Shown piece by piece: positions 10,852 through 24,000 of a stretch of 64,000 nt of DNA. The notes beneath the pieces are model-generated. The model had not been told where the DNA came from, did no database searches, and saw only the letters and a list, made by a program, of their open reading frames with translations. This DNA is from Mercenaria mercenaria. Its lineage: Eukaryota; Mollusca; Bivalvia; Venerida; Veneridae. The DNA lies in assembly GCF_021730395.1 (NCBI RefSeq), contig NC_069363.1, forward strand, positions 45,995,001 to 46,059,000, in the 5' to 3' direction. The translations under genes were made by a program, and so were the position numbers. Every line of letters begins with the position of its first letter. Within the stretch, counting starts at the first letter, position 1.

Positions 10852-12112
10852 AAGAGCCATGTTAGACATGGCCAATCCCCCCGCCGGGCATATTATAATT
10901 GAAGGCTAAAGTTCCTGGCAAGTTAGTGTCTGAAAGTATTCATTTTGGGAGAAGCTTTGAAAAACCATTTAGTTGTGGTCCACATCAGGGGTTTTAAAGA
11001 TGTGGAAGAAAGAATTATTCAGTGGTGAGATAGTTTACTGCTAAATTTCATTAATTTTCATGAACAGAATAGCTGTATGATGTTTTTTCTATATGGCTAC
11101 TGTAAAAAGAAGGAATGGAAAGCTAACAGGGAACAAGAGTGCCAGAATGTCACAATATATGCCCGTCACAGCAAATTTCTTTACTCTAGCAGCTGTATTT
11201 GCAAATGGAATTTTAATTTTGTGGTTGTTTAGTAATCATTGTAAGTCTTTTGTTTTTCTAAGTCCACAAAAAAACTCTTTACCAGGTAGAGATGTCTTAA
11301 AATACACCTAAAATTGAAAAGTAACATCCAGGTTGTACCACAGAAAAGTGGTCTTGTTTTTTCCCTGTGGTCAATTATAAAAATGTTACAACATAAGTTA
11401 TTTATAGTAACAACTAATGGAAGTTAATCTTTAAAAAAAAAAAAAAATCCAAAAAAAAATTGTAAGTCCACACAAAAATCTTTACTAGGTAGAGATTGGT
11501 CAAAATACACCTCAAAATTGGATGTAGCATGCATGTTATACTACTGAAAAGTGGTCTCCATTTTCCCTACGACTAGTAATGAAAAAGTTACAATAAAAGC
11601 TATTTAAAGTAACAACAAAGGGAAGTAATTCTGAAGAAGGGAACTTCGTCTCATGATGGTGTATAATTGTGCCAAGTTACATCAAAATCCCTCCATGCAT
11701 GAAGAAGAAATGCTTCGGACAAAGTCATTCTTGTATCTGACCTTTGGCCTCTAAGTGTGACCTTGACCTTAGACCTAGGGACCTGGATCTTGCGCTTGAC
11801 ACTCTGTCTTGTGGTGGTGAACATTTGTGCCAAGATATATCAAAATCCCTCCATGCATGAAAAAGATATGCTGCAGACAAATGTTTTTAAGAAAATAAGA
11901 TAAAGGGGAATAACTCAAAAAGTAGGCAAGGTATAGTTATTGTTCTTGCACACTGCACTTCCTTCTAATGTGTTCTATCAGTGTATGAAGTTTGAAGAAA
12001 ATCCCTCAAGTACTTTGGAGTTATGCTCCGGACAAAGATCGTTGCGGACGGACGCACGCACGGACGGAGAGCATTTCTAATATCCCCTTCGCCTTTGGCG
12101 GGGGTATAAATA
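10852..12112. repeat. large interspersed repeat (agagccatgttagacatggc family)
   Basis: Starts 'agagccatgttagacatggc' followed by 'caatccccccgcc', and ends 'gcctttggcgggggtataa' after a 'cggacgcacgcacggacgga' stretch. Contains an internal tandem duplication of about 200 bp (11262-11450 and 11462-11640), recognisable by 'ctttac.aggtagagat'. No coding potential was recognised; probably a non-autonomous element. Confidence 0.65.
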
Positions 12113-13249
12113 ACAATGCATAGCATTTTCTTGTCAGCATGTCCAGCCTTTCATTTCTTGCGAGATAGCCCTTGTCTTGAAGGTCTGTCTATCAATAAAT
12201 AACAAAAAATATTGGGTTTTCCATAATGCAGTGAAACCATGGTCACGTGACTGAGATACATGATAAAACGATAATATTGCGTAGGAAGACATCAGCAGGT
12301 ACCTACATTCACTTTCGTTCTACTCAGCAGGTTCTACACAAACATGGAACAATATAACGTTACGTAGCTTTAAATCATGCACACACACTCTTCTTTACTA
12401 TAAAATATCAATACAGCTTATATCTGGCATGAAAATTACATTTACTAGGTGGAAAAATAGCACTATAAACTGACATGGACTACTTTCGGTGTGACCACAG
12501 AGGCAAAATCGGCGAATTACTACCTTCGTTCCTTGAATACTTTCCCAAGAATCTCCGCTTTCTTTTGAGTAATAAATAGCTTTCTTGTAACAAAGTCGTC
12601 AAGCTCGCTTTGACACTTTACCTTATTTCATATGAACGTCTTATTGGCTATCATCTGCATGTTTTTAAGTTTTTTTAGTATTTACAAACGAATACATACA
12701 TACAGTACTATCAATGAATACAATTTGTGTTTTTTTTCATGAAGCTTCTAAACATTGTGTGAGAAAATTGCAATGAAATTGTCATCTAAAAATGTTTCAG
12801 ATCAATCTACTTATGTCTACATTGATATTTTATCATTTTTTATGTCAATTCTAGTTGGCACGGCTCCAACATTGTTCTTTACATGTGTTTTTACAAAATA
12901 GGTCAATGTGTACATGTTTTACATGCAGAATTGCTTAAATCAATAAAGTTCGACACGCTCCGGTTATTTTGCAACAAACACCTAACAAATATATGTATGG
13001 AGTCGCAATTTAAAAGACGAATATTTTCATAAAATATTTTTAGAATTAAACAAAAATAAAAAAGTTAAAACTGAAATCTCTACTGGTAACGTTTCATAAA
13101 AATCGGCCTATATTTTCTTTAATACTTCATGCAGCGATGGGTTCTACATCAGAATCGTAATATTATGATATGATACGCAAGAATCATACAAAACAAAAAC
13201 TCTTCTAAGAAGTGCACAATCTTTCGGCTTATAGCCTACACTAGTGGAG
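12113..13249. other. intergenic, nothing recognised
   Basis: AT-rich single-copy-looking DNA without an open frame of note on either strand. Confidence 0.5.
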
Positions 13250-13515
13250 CCAGACAAAATATAGGAAGTACGCAAGTTCATATCAGGACAAAGACTCATG
13301 CAAGGTTTCACCAATTTATATGAAATACTTCTTGAGCTAGGCGCTTCACAGGGTAAAAATGCATATGTGACTTTTTCAGGGGACATAACTGGGGAAGTAG
13401 GGAGCATAGTCAGACGACAAATAGAAGGTGCGCAAGTTTATATCATTATAAAGACTTATGCAAGGTTTCATCAACTTATAAAAAATACTTTATGAACTAG
13501 GCGCGTCACAAACTT
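13250..13515. repeat. tandem pair of about 180-bp units
   Basis: 'caaagactcatgcaaggttt' onward at 13290-13350 recurs at 13447-13510, ending both times near 'tgagctaggcgc.tcacag' or its variant. Short frames across it are by-products. Confidence 0.65.
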
Positions 13516-14559
13516 TTTTCGTACAAACTTGTTGACATAGGATGTTTGCATGATATTCTTAGAAATAACTAAAAATATTGTGCAGAAGGTAGTAAACCGT
13601 TGCAACGCTTTGAAATCATGCAAAATATTTACATTCTTCTTGCATTTTTATCCATATCTAACTTTTATTTTCAAACTTTATCATTTTTCAGTGTCAGATA
13701 TATTTTCTATGCCAAACCTGGTGGAAATGAATTCGAACATGATGAAAAACTTTACCAAAACTGTGAGCTAGTAGCTTCAAATACATGTGGAATTTAGTTA
13801 AACAAACTGCCATTTATATTATATCTAAGACAGTGATAAACCCTTCAAACAACCAAAAACGACATCAACAACATAAACAATGGCTATTTATAGATAGATT
13901 GTTACATTCATGTAATGTTATACGAATATGTGTTTATCAAATAATGTTTAAGGACCTGACACCTATTGTGCTACTACAAAACATTGAGAAATGACATTAT
14001 TTACTTCCAATTTAAGCTTGCTATCTAAACGTTTTATTGATTGCACAGTACTTTGTGTATCTGATTAAGTTTAAACCACAATTTGTTTCCACAGTGTAAG
14101 ATAATAATGCAGCTGTATAATATGAAATATACTGAATAAAAGATTGACTGAATAAAAGAGGTAAAACGAGTCAGCAGATAAGTTATGAAAACACAATACC
14201 TCAGGTAGGGCCTTAAATTGTCCACCTGTCTTGTTGTTATATAGCAGCTGTTATACTAGTATACCACGATTCTAATTTATTTGTGCCATTTCGGAAACAC
14301 TGATTAGCGAAAAGGTCACATCAAACATCGATGCAAACCGAAATACAGAAAAGGCACAAACAAGCCACCATACTTATACTTACCAACGTTATATCATTAG
14401 CAAATGTCTACATCGACTACTTTATAAATGTAGGCAGATTACTATAGGTGTTACATAAGAAATGCACAAATATAATGCAATCGTTCAGTGACATGTCCTT
14501 AGTCATACTTCATGAAGAAACATATTAGTTTCGCTAACTACGGGTTAATAAGTTATGTC
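13516..14559. other. 3' flank of the oxidoreductase gene
   Basis: No exon recognised. On the minus strand a candidate poly(A) signal AATAAA lies at 14276-14281, about 280 bases beyond the oxidoreductase stop; its use is inferred. Confidence 0.4.
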
Positions 14560-16383
14560 TTAAATTTGTTCAGGTAAATTTTTTCTGATACTTTTCACAG
14601 AATCTATTCCACGGATTATATCAGCAGCTTTTTCCGCCACCATAATTACTGGAGCGTTTATGTTTCCCGAGGTAACTGTTGGAAAGATGGACGCATCAAC
14701 GACCCGCAATCCTCTGATACCTTTAACCTTAAGCTTTGAGTCCACAACCGCAGTCGGGTCATTATCTGCGCCCATTTTGCACGTGCATGAATGATGATAG
14801 ACAGTCACAGCTAGGTGGCGCACGAAACATTCCCAGTATGCGTCTGATCGGAATTCATGCTGAGAACAAAACGACATCTTCATTTGATTAATATCTGCAC
14901 CGAGTTCTTTCATAGTTTTCGTTTGTATAAACTTTTCCCACATTCGAATTCCTCCAATGAAATCTTCAACGTCTTTCTCGTCTGTGAGGTACTGGGGATC
15001 AAGGAGCGGGTAGTCAAAGGGGTCCGAGCTTTTCAGGCGTAAAGTACCTCTACTCTTTGGATGCGTTACACTTACAATAAAGTTGAATCCTTCGACATTA
15101 CCGTTCTCTGCCAAGTATTCCTTTGCAACAGTGTCTTTAAAGTTGAAATAGTTCAAATTCTGGGGAAGGAACTTACTGAATATTATAATTTGAATATCTG
15201 CACTAGTTTTGCCACGTTTTGATTCATCATTGTAAAAGAACGCCGAGCCATCAGATCCTGCTATTGTTAAAGGTCCAGTGCCGAATAAGGTATATCTCAA
15301 CCGAGTCCAGAAACCGTTCACAAGATCATCGGACAAGCTGATTGGTTTATTTATCTTACTAAACATGAACGCCATCTGGTGGTCATGCATATTATTTCCG
15401 ACAGGGACGTCAGCTAAAACAGAGATGTTTAAAGACTGCAGATGGTCTTTTGGTCCAACACCAGAAAGCATAAGGATCTGAGGCGAATTTATTGCACCAG
15501 CTGACAGAATAACTTCTTTTCGGGCTACGACGTATTCCTTCCTACCATTGTGAATAAAAAACACTCCTCTTGCAGCTTTGTTCTTTATGTCAACTTTGGT
15601 AACAAAAGTTTCAATAGCGATGTCAAGATTCTGTCTTTTTCCCATACGTCCAAGAAACGCTAATCCGGTTGCGTCCCGAACACCTTTCCTGACAGTAACT
15701 TGAATCCGGTTGAAGCCCTCTTGGTCTGCGCCATTGTAGTCCGTGATGTTGAACCCAAGTTCTTGTCCAGCTTTCATGTACAGGTCGGACAGATGAGTAA
15801 CACGCCCACCGGAAACAGCCAGGGGACCACCGGAGTGATGATATTTGGATGACTTCAGTTCATCTATCTGAATGTCCTCAGACTTCAAGAAATAAGGTAA
15901 TACGTCTTTGTAACTCCACCCTGTACAACCGTTCGCAGCCCATTCATTGTACTCGTAACTACTGCCACGGGTGTACTGCATAGCATTGTATACGCTTGAT
16001 CCCCCAAGCACGCGTCCTCGAGGCCAAAAAGCTCTGTTTTTGTTCAAGCCTAAGCATGAAACCTTCTGAGGCACCGTGTAATATTCCCAGTCGTGTCTGG
16101 TATTTTCAAGTTCAAGCCAGTGTATCGGAATATGGAACAGTGGATTTTCATCGTAAAAACCTCCTGCTTCTAATAATAGAACTCTAGAATTCTTGTCCTC
16201 GGAAAGTCTCGAAGCCAGTACGGAACCAGCCGATCCGCCACCAACAATAACATAATCGTATTCGTCATCAACCTTGTCCGACAAAATCTCCCTGTGTTGT
16301 TTGTAGGCGAAGTCTCGAACGAAAAAATAGTAATACACAAGAGCAATGCATAACACTGTGATACCCTGCGTGGCGAACGACAT
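14560..16383 (-). CDS. GMC-family FAD oxidoreductase (choline/glucose dehydrogenase-like)
   Basis: A 607-residue single-exon reading frame from ATG 16383 (good context, A at -3); an in-frame GTG six bases upstream is unlikely to be used. The N-terminus has a hydrophobic stretch (about residues 8-23), a likely signal anchor. The ADP-binding motif VGGGSAG lies at about 47-53, with LLLEAGG at 69-75. GMC signature 1 (PRGRVLGGSSVYNAM) is at 121-135 and signature 2 (GAINSPQILMLSGVGP) at about 296-311. The C-terminal half has YHHSCTCKMG, whose first His (about 530) sits at the usual catalytic His. SGNINAP follows, with Asn about 574 in the usual His/Asn position. Length is normal for the family, whose members oxidise alcohols or sugars using FAD. 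The substrate is unknown; bivalve genomes carry many paralogues. A splice acceptor (tatttcag) ends 13 bases before the ATG, so a 5' UTR exon probably exists upstream. The gene appears intact. Confidence 0.95.
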   Translation of the reverse strand: MSFATQGITVLCIALVYYYFFVRDFAYKQHREILSDKVDDEYDYVIVGGGSAGSVLASRLSEDKNSRVLLLEAGGFYDENPLFHIPIHWLELENTRHDWEYYTVPQKVSCLGLNKNRAFWPRGRVLGGSSVYNAMQYTRGSSYEYNEWAANGCTGWSYKDVLPYFLKSEDIQIDELKSSKYHHSGGPLAVSGGRVTHLSDLYMKAGQELGFNITDYNGADQEGFNRIQVTVRKGVRDATGLAFLGRMGKRQNLDIAIETFVTKVDIKNKAARGVFFIHNGRKEYVVARKEVILSAGAINSPQILMLSGVGPKDHLQSLNISVLADVPVGNNMHDHQMAFMFSKINKPISLSDDLVNGFWTRLRYTLFGTGPLTIAGSDGSAFFYNDESKRGKTSADIQIIIFSKFLPQNLNYFNFKDTVAKEYLAENGNVEGFNFIVSVTHPKSRGTLRLKSSDPFDYPLLDPQYLTDEKDVEDFIGGIRMWEKFIQTKTMKELGADINQMKMSFCSQHEFRSDAYWECFVRHLAVTVYHHSCTCKMGADNDPTAVVDSKLKVKGIRGLRVVDASIFPTVTSGNINAPVIMVAEKAADIIRGIDSVKSIRKNLPEQI

Positions 16384-16396
16384 TGTCACTCTTTTT

Positions 16397-16410
16397 CTGA
16401 AATAAAGATA
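16397..16410 (-). promoter_or_regulatory. splice acceptor in the 5' UTR of the oxidoreductase gene
   Basis: The minus strand reads tatctttatttcag immediately followed by aaaaagagtgaca and the ATG. A pyrimidine-rich tract plus AG at this distance suggests that a non-coding first exon lies at higher coordinates. The donor was not identified. Confidence 0.55.
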
Positions 16411-16984
16411 GAAAGTATGAAAATTAAAACAAAATCAGCTAACATTTGTAAGTAAAACATTAAGATAGTTATAAGGATGTTTGGTACACACTTAAATCTC
16501 TATCCTACATTTTCAACAGCTCACATGCAAGACAAAATTTTCCAGTATCTTTCCTATAAAAAAGGTAAATAAATTTCAATCCTCTTCACAATTAAATAGC
16601 ATACTATTTAGACGGATAGAGGCTATGAATTAAAATAAACCTCCGTCCTCCCTTTTGATTATACATATAATTTGTTTATCCATTGCTACAGATAAAAAAG
16701 AACGATAAAAACGTCACAATTCCATGAACTCAATGTTTTAAGCTAGAGGATATAAACAACGCGCACGTCGGTTAAGAACATTGCTCTGGCGGAGCTGTGC
16801 AGGGTGGCTCTGCTGGAGCTGAATTAAAGAATAATGGAGGGCCGTCTCAGAAATTACTGAAAATACAACACGATATAGATTAGAGCTATGAAGATTTGTT
16901 TTCACAAAAACTATTTTCAAATGCAAGTGAGATCATGCAGTAATCCGATACAAAACTTAATATTTTAAAGTAAAAAACAAAGAC
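16411..16984. other. upstream of oxidoreductase gene, presumed intron/5' region
   Basis: No coding frame. Contains no repeat that I recognise. The promoter should lie at or beyond this stretch on the minus strand, but no core element can be assigned. Confidence 0.4.
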
Positions 16985-17520
16985 AAATATCAAACAGGGA
17001 ATGCCACGTACCAAAAACGCAGCCTCCCCAAAACGAAACTCACAGCACGCAGACGTGCACACCACAAACACACACACGTACATACACGCGTACACACCCA
17101 AAGCCAACACATGAGGACAAAACGAACAAACAAAGGAGCACCGTGGGGCACCGCCTTGGAACGGTCAGTTGCAAAAATCCCACAGGGGAGCTTAAACCTG
17201 TTTATGGTGCGCACCCAACCTCACTCTTACCACCACCATGTTCCAAAGACACGGGACAGTGTAAATCAAAGTAATCCCCTCCAGGTGAATCTCTAACACA
17301 CGTAATGGAAACAAAAAGGCATGGCATGTAAAACACAAAAATGCTCGTGTATAAATATATAAAAAGCAAACCTTTAGAACCAAAAACGTATGTACTCAAT
17401 GCCTTTTCAGAAGACAGAGCAACAGGAGAAACACCCTTAAGGGCCCAACGAAACACGCCAGAAGAAGATATCAAAACAGTTCAGTCCTGGTAGGATTAAA
17501 AAACTGCTTATCATAGAATC
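16985..17520 (+). repeat. interspersed repeat (ggcaccgccttggaacggtc family), copy 1
   Basis: Shares an ordered series of blocks with 36950-37860: 'gggaatgc.acgt.c', an 'acacac' rich part, 'gggcaccgccttggaacggt' followed by 'cagt', then 'ccaacctc.c.cttacc' and 'atc.ccc.c...tctaaca'. A weaker relative is at 53940-54210. No conserved frame; antisense open frames here have no domain. Confidence 0.7.
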
Positions 17521-17714
17521 CTCCCCCTCTTCCGTCAGACACAATCAAAGAGGGAAGCGTAGTGTCCAACTGTAAGCGGTATGTCTCAAAACAGTTGGGT
17601 CGCAACCTCTTTTAATAAAACGTTTTATAATTTTACCAAATACATTTGGAAAATTACCATGACCCAAGATAAGACTCAATTGTTGAATGAATTTTAGTTA
17701 CCACGGTTAATGCA

Positions 17715-17715
17715 G

Positions 17716-17793
<78 letters not shown>
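17715..17793. repeat. (TA)n microsatellite
   Basis: About 39 uninterrupted TA dinucleotides. Confidence 0.98.
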
Positions 17794-17796
<3 letters not shown>

Positions 17797-18044
17797 GGTA
17801 GACACTAGACACTTGTTTGTAGGAACCAGGCAAGAGCTGAATGCTGCCCACGGCTGTTCGTTCAAACTATTCGAGAATCTATCACGGCGCTAGTTCGTGC
17901 TGAAATGCCAGGTCTTCTGTATCCGCTATAACAGCTGGAAAATACTGTAAAATTATAATTTTAGCTTTCATGCGAAAGTGTGCAAAAGCCTTTTACGAAA
18001 TATTTGGTGTATTATGCAGGAATATAGAAACAAGAGTGACAGAC

Positions 18045-18720
18045 TGTCACAAAATACGCCCGTCATCGAACTTGGCCTAATTCAAGAGCCATAATCCAAG
18101 AGTGCCTGGGGCGAATTTGCTGGTTATCAAACTTGGCCGAGATATTATGCCCACAAACATTGTCAGCAAGTTTGGTGAAGATCGGATAAAAACTGTTCGA
18201 CTTAGAGAGCGGACAAGGCTAAATTCGCAGATTTCGAGTAATTCAAGGGTCATAATCCAAGAGTGCCTAGGGCGATTAGGATGGTTATCGAACTTGGCTG
18301 AGATATTATGCCCACAAACATTATCTGCAAGTTTGTGAAAGATCAGATGAAAACTGTTCCATTCAGAGAGCGGACAAGCTAAATTTGCAGTTTTTCGAGT
18401 AATTCAAGGGCCATAATCCAAGAGTGCCAGAGGCGATCTGGCTGGTTATCGAACTTGGCCGAGATACCCACAAGCATTGTCACCAAGTTTGGTGAAGATC
18501 GAATGAAAACTGTTTGACTTAGAGGGCGGACAAGGCTAAATTTGCAGATTTCGAGTTATTTAAGGGCCATAACCCAAGAGTGCCTGGTGCAATTTTGCTG
18601 GTTATCGAACTTGGCCGAGATTTATGCTCAAAAACATTGTCACCAAGTTTGGTGAAGATCGGATGAAAACTGACTTAGAGAGCGGACATGCTTTTAGACG
18701 TCGACCGCCCGCCAAGGGTG
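18045..18720. repeat. tandem array of about 170-bp units
   Basis: Four units, each with 'cttggccgagatattatgcc', 'cacaaacattgtc', 'aagtttggtgaagatcggat' and 'agagcggacaaggctaaatt', drifting in sequence. Reverse complement of the units at 2630-2935. The start 'acaagagtgacagactgtca' and the end 'gtcgaccgcccgcc' suggest element boundaries. Confidence 0.8.
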
Positions 18721-20881
18721 TTCACATAGTACGCCCCGCTCTTTCAGAGACAGGCGTATAAAAAAACGCTGCCAAGCAACCTTTCATTGAGACATATACA
18801 TTATAAATCAGATCCAAACGCCTAGAGTTTCAATATTTCCGTGAATGAGCCATTTAAAAGTGTGTACAAGAAATGTTGAGACAAAGACAGTAATTTCATG
18901 ACTGTGACAACACTCTCTTTATTGCCGATTTTTCCCGTCAAATAATTGTCGGTGTCATGTTCTTAAATCTGTTTAAAATATTTTGTGCCGCAAAATCGTG
19001 ACAATGTTGCTCTGGCAATCTCCAGCACCAGTTAAAGAGTTTCTTTGCATTTTCTTAATGGATTATCAATGTTAACAAGCTCGGCTACGTACGCCCCTGC
19101 AGACTGATTATAACATGACCCTGACCCAGTAAATCACTAGCGAGCATTCACCTACATGATTATTACAACAGACGACACAGTTTAGGGGAAAGGGTTAGGT
19201 ACCCTAAACTAAATTATCATTTATCATGATTTTGAATATTTAAACAAGAACGATGTCAACATCGCACTGATAATGCTTGAATACTACATAACGTGAAATA
19301 AAGGCAGGAAAATATGCACATGTCCGCTTCAAGATAACGACATATAACAAGTTATTTTTGAAATGATTGAAAACTGCAGATGGAGTTCAGTGCTCGAGGT
19401 ACTATATTAGTTGTACATGTATTATTGTTAAGTAAACAAAAAAAAAACGAGGCATAACTAAAAAGGTAATCGGATATAAAAATCCACACGATATGCGCAT
19501 GTCAACTTGATGCTAATGATGTTTATCAAGTGAAGGCTGTAGGAATTGAGCACACAAGGTACAAAATGGTCTCTGATAATGATGTCGTTGTAAATACAGT
19601 TATATTAAAAAGGGGACAAAAACTCAAAAAATCGGACATTATTTTTATTATTATTATACCTGAATTTTAATTCGTGAGTTAATCAATTATTCACTAATTC
19701 CATGTTTCTAACTACAAAAACAACAAACAAGAAATGTATGATACAGGTTTTAGTATTTACAGCATTCCAATCGGATACAGGTCTAAGTATTTGACAGCAT
19801 TCCAATGTACAAATCAAAGCGCTGAAAACACTGAAGGACGGTTGTCCTGCAAACAGAACAAAAATGAACATTTGCGTTAAACAAGTAAATCCTTACCAAA
19901 AGTCACACTAGAGCTCATTTGAACAATTAGATAAAGACATAAAACATACAAATTTACAAGAATACTTCTTAACAACAAACGTTTTTGTTGTGGTTATACT
20001 TTTGCAGTAAAACCGTTGACATATAATCAGCATAACCTTATGCACAAAATGACAATAAAATCTTGGTTTACCATCCGATTAGAAATATGCTGATGGTAAC
20101 GTATGTATCACAACTTAAGTATAACGAATCAATTCATTTGCGGGCACCAAATTTCGTGTTCAAGATTGCCATCAAATTAAAGCCGACCATTGTAAATCAA
20201 AAGCACAAATACTTATTTATTCAATTAATTTATTCAAATTAATTATTTCCTACGAATGTCAAATTAATGATTCGTGTTTTCAAAGGCGGCGTTGATAATC
20301 TCGTCCTCTTGTATATTTGTAAGGTGGCAGCCCTTATAACAAGTGCTTTTGGCACTGTATCCATGAATCACACATCAAGCTGTATAAAATGAAATGCACG
20401 CAGAAAAAGTGCTTATTCAATTATTCAAAATTAAATGTTACCACAAGTCACCGTGTCCGAACGATTCCTAAAAGAGAAGAACAGATGTTTTATTTAAGTT
20501 GAGCACAACCACATTCATGCACCAAACATCACCACAGTCCGACAATTCTGCATATAAAATTTCATTCAGAATTAACAGTTCTATTAAGACTGTATTTACT
20601 GTAAAAACTTTTTCAAAATCTATTTTCATTCTTGAAAAAATACTTAAAGATGTATCATGCTTGAACAAAATTGTATGCCCTTTTACTGGAAGATCTTTAC
20701 TTTAACAGTAAGGTAGCTATTTTATTTGTAAGCTACCAGTTCTAAGGCAGCGATTCGTTTTAAGGTATCGATTTTAATAGAAATCGAAAATAAAGTAATA
20801 AAAGGTGGCATACATAATTAGTCAGCACTACAGACACTATCTTTTCGGTTAAACCCGTGCTGGAATAACCAAAGCCTAATC
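18721..20881. other. intergenic, nothing recognised
   Basis: AT-rich non-coding DNA. Short frames at 19683-19871 and 20468-20705 have no domain and are antisense to one another. Confidence 0.5.
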
Positions 20882-21032
20882 AACAAACTAAGAAACAGAA
20901 TCTCCAGACTCCGTAAAAAACCTGGTACATTTTCACAAGAAATGTATAATGTCATATTATGACATTATACATTCTTTGTGAAAAAGTAATGGGTTTCTTT
21001 CGGAGTCTGGAGAGTCTGTTTCTTAGTTTGTT
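20882..21032. repeat. hairpin MITE-like palindrome
   Basis: Arms of about 72 bases: 'aacaaactaagaaacagaat' onward on the left and '...ctgtttcttagtttgtt' on the right. They meet at 'aatgtcatattatgacatt' with almost no loop. Several mismatches separate the arms, so it is not very recent. Confidence 0.85.
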
Positions 21033-24000
21033 TTTCTTATTTTCTCGCCTCCCGTTTCTGTTTGCCCAAGAATTTAGCATAGCGGTAATATTTTCACTGT
21101 CTGATTCTCTCCTTTTCAAGGAGCGCACTGACTTTAGTGTTCTCACGTTCACGACACACCTTTTGAAATTCAGCCCTCGATGTTACAATAATGTTAACCT
21201 GGTGTGCAACTCACCACAAGTCAACAATGAGTGATTATTACTGATATACGCACACATACACCAATAACATATCTATTGATACATACGTTACCGATCACTG
21301 TTCTACTGGTGGCACGGGTATGCTGTTTCCATTCATTTTGTTTTCAATAAAATGTCAAACATGTATCTTTATAATGAAAATTCTATGACATACGACCAAT
21401 TTTGTAAACAAAACCTTATAATAAGAAATATATAGAATTTGCACGAACAAAAAAAGTGTTAAAAACAAAACTTTTCAGCAAATTAAAACGCCCGAGTGTT
21501 TTATCTTGGAACCTTAACTTCAAAAAATAGAAGAAGCCTCATGTTGTACAGAATGGAGAGTCAATAAAATATCAAGTATGAAAAGAAACATACGTTACCA
21601 TACGTAACGTATATATCAATAGTTTGTACAGTGTTTATGGCGTACTCAATATGTATAACAACACAAATTAAATTCAAACAAATCATATAATTGTCTTGTT
21701 ATCACAAATAGGTTTTACTTTAAGACATATCAAATTTACTTACAATTTATACCGTACGTTATCAGCGGAGCCCGTTGAATATTTTCAGAAAAAGAAAACA
21801 CGTCTTCGAGGACAAATGTGCGACTTTACATGTGTGAAATATGCACCTTATGACGTAGACGATACAAACTGATGGCATAATTAATTAAAACTGAGTGTCA
21901 CTTTCATGTTTATGTTATTTTAAATTTGGCTGGTCACGTTTGTATCGATCACGTTTGTATCATTTTGCCATTTCTTATGCCATTTAAATTAAGAAGGACC
22001 TCTGCTTCATAATAGATTTATTGAAAATGCATGCTCTGTTTAGGCGTGAAAAAACTACACTTAGTTCAACATGAATTGCTGTGATTTTTAATGTCTTAGA
22101 ATAAAGGTAACGTTTGTATCATGAAAAGTGGAATCTTTACATAAGGAAAATTTAAGTGAAAAATATATCACTACTAAGTATATCTTGTATCAAATGTTAT
22201 AACGTGTAGTTGTAACAAAACAAAAATAACCTTTAAAGACATAAAAACGCTATTCTTTGTATGTCAAGCTTATATATTCGTAGTAGAATAGATGCATAAC
22301 GTAAGTATCCCTTCATCGGCGTCATATCAGTTTTATTGTTTAGGAATCGTAATAACACAAACATATACATTATGAAGCAGTTATTAGTAATTAGTGAATA
22401 TGTATTCTTTGCATTTACTAAACAATACGTCATTAACTCTAAAAGCGATCGAGCGTTGTTAATTTTTGTATAAAACTTGCGCATGGCGTCAGTAACGTAT
22501 GTATCGTATGTATCATTTTTAGGATTATGGATCAGATAAATCCAATTGATATAAGGTAACAAGTATAAACACGTGTTCGTTGAAATTCTGTTGTTGTTTT
22601 TTAATTTGCTCCTAATGCCTATGTTTAAACGACCACGGTAAGGACCACTCGATTGTTCGTCATTAACGACTTTGGGCGTACAGTAATATTCGCCTCGTCA
22701 AAAGATGGATTATTACCGCTGTGTAATTGTCCAACAAAATTCAGTTTTGTACTCAACACTGTTAAATAACCTCATATTATTATGACATTAATTATTCTCT
22801 TTACAAAAAAAACAACAACACAAGATTATATTATCTTATTCATGTTTTATGAAATATGCAGTTATCTAGCTGACTTACAGAAGGCCAATCATTCTATTCA
22901 AGTGCTCCGACCTATCTGCAATAATGTCCGGAGGGACACCTTTGAAATCTAAGAAGTCGCCATTTGACCCATGATTGTCATGATGTGCAAAATATAAAAA
23001 AATATGCAAACACGCAAAATATGTTCGAAGAACTAAAAATTCAACAGTTCATCAGTGCATTACCATGACAATCACTTCGTACGTTACTCTTTGTATATCA
23101 TGGAAGTTTCGAGTGCGAAACCAAAATCTACAGATTTACAAAATACTGCGCTGTATGACGAATCATGCTTTATTTTTAAAACTTTAAAAGAAGAAATAAT
23201 TGATATTCTATGCTGAACAAATTAATACTCTCACAGGATTTGACTACTATCGACCTGCTTTGAATTATAGATGTTTACCTTTGATGCTAGAATCGCGTTC
23301 AATTTACTCAGGAATGCATGCATTTCTTTTCAAATGGTTTACTAAATTAACGATCAATATTCTAGGGTAATTAAATATGGAAACATCAAGTCAGCGCCGT
23401 ATTTTGTGATTAAATTTTAGTCTTACTATATTTAAAAAAAAAACAACTGTGTTTAGCAATTAACAACGAAAGTAAAGTAAAGTAACGTACCCGATAAAGC
23501 GAGCCTAGACTACTATTATTTCGCTTCGTAGCGTTCTATGCTTATGAAGTATATTCTGAAAACTTGTATCAACTGTCAAACTAAAGTCTTTAAGTGTCGC
23601 TTGGCGGTCGTTAAAAATCTCCCCGTACTCGACTCAGTGTTGTTATGTTTTAGGTCTTTTGGGATTACAGAATCCATTTAATGTGTTCTGTATGATAGAA
23701 TTTTGCTTAAATCCGTGCCAAGATAACAATTGGATTCGTGTCCATCTGTATCAATTTTCTTTAAATTGTACATAGAAAACTGTGGAAAAGATACAATTCC
23801 CATGAAAACATTTAGGGTACTCATCAATAACATTATTGTATTGAAAAACAATTTTAAATAATCTGTTCTTGTCAAATCCTTTCCAGATATGCTTTTATAC
23901 CGCCAATGCAAATATTATACAAGAGGATTTCGACCTGTATTAAATTATTCGCTTGAAACAAAATCTGCTTTACAGCTGCGCATTGAATTTCTGCCTTCAG

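Noticed and set aside
17654-17851. Frame of alternating Ile-Tyr
   Set aside because: A translation of the (TA)n microsatellite.
22233-22562. 109-codon minus frame as a gene
   Set aside because: Composition and lack of motif are as expected by chance in AT-rich DNA.
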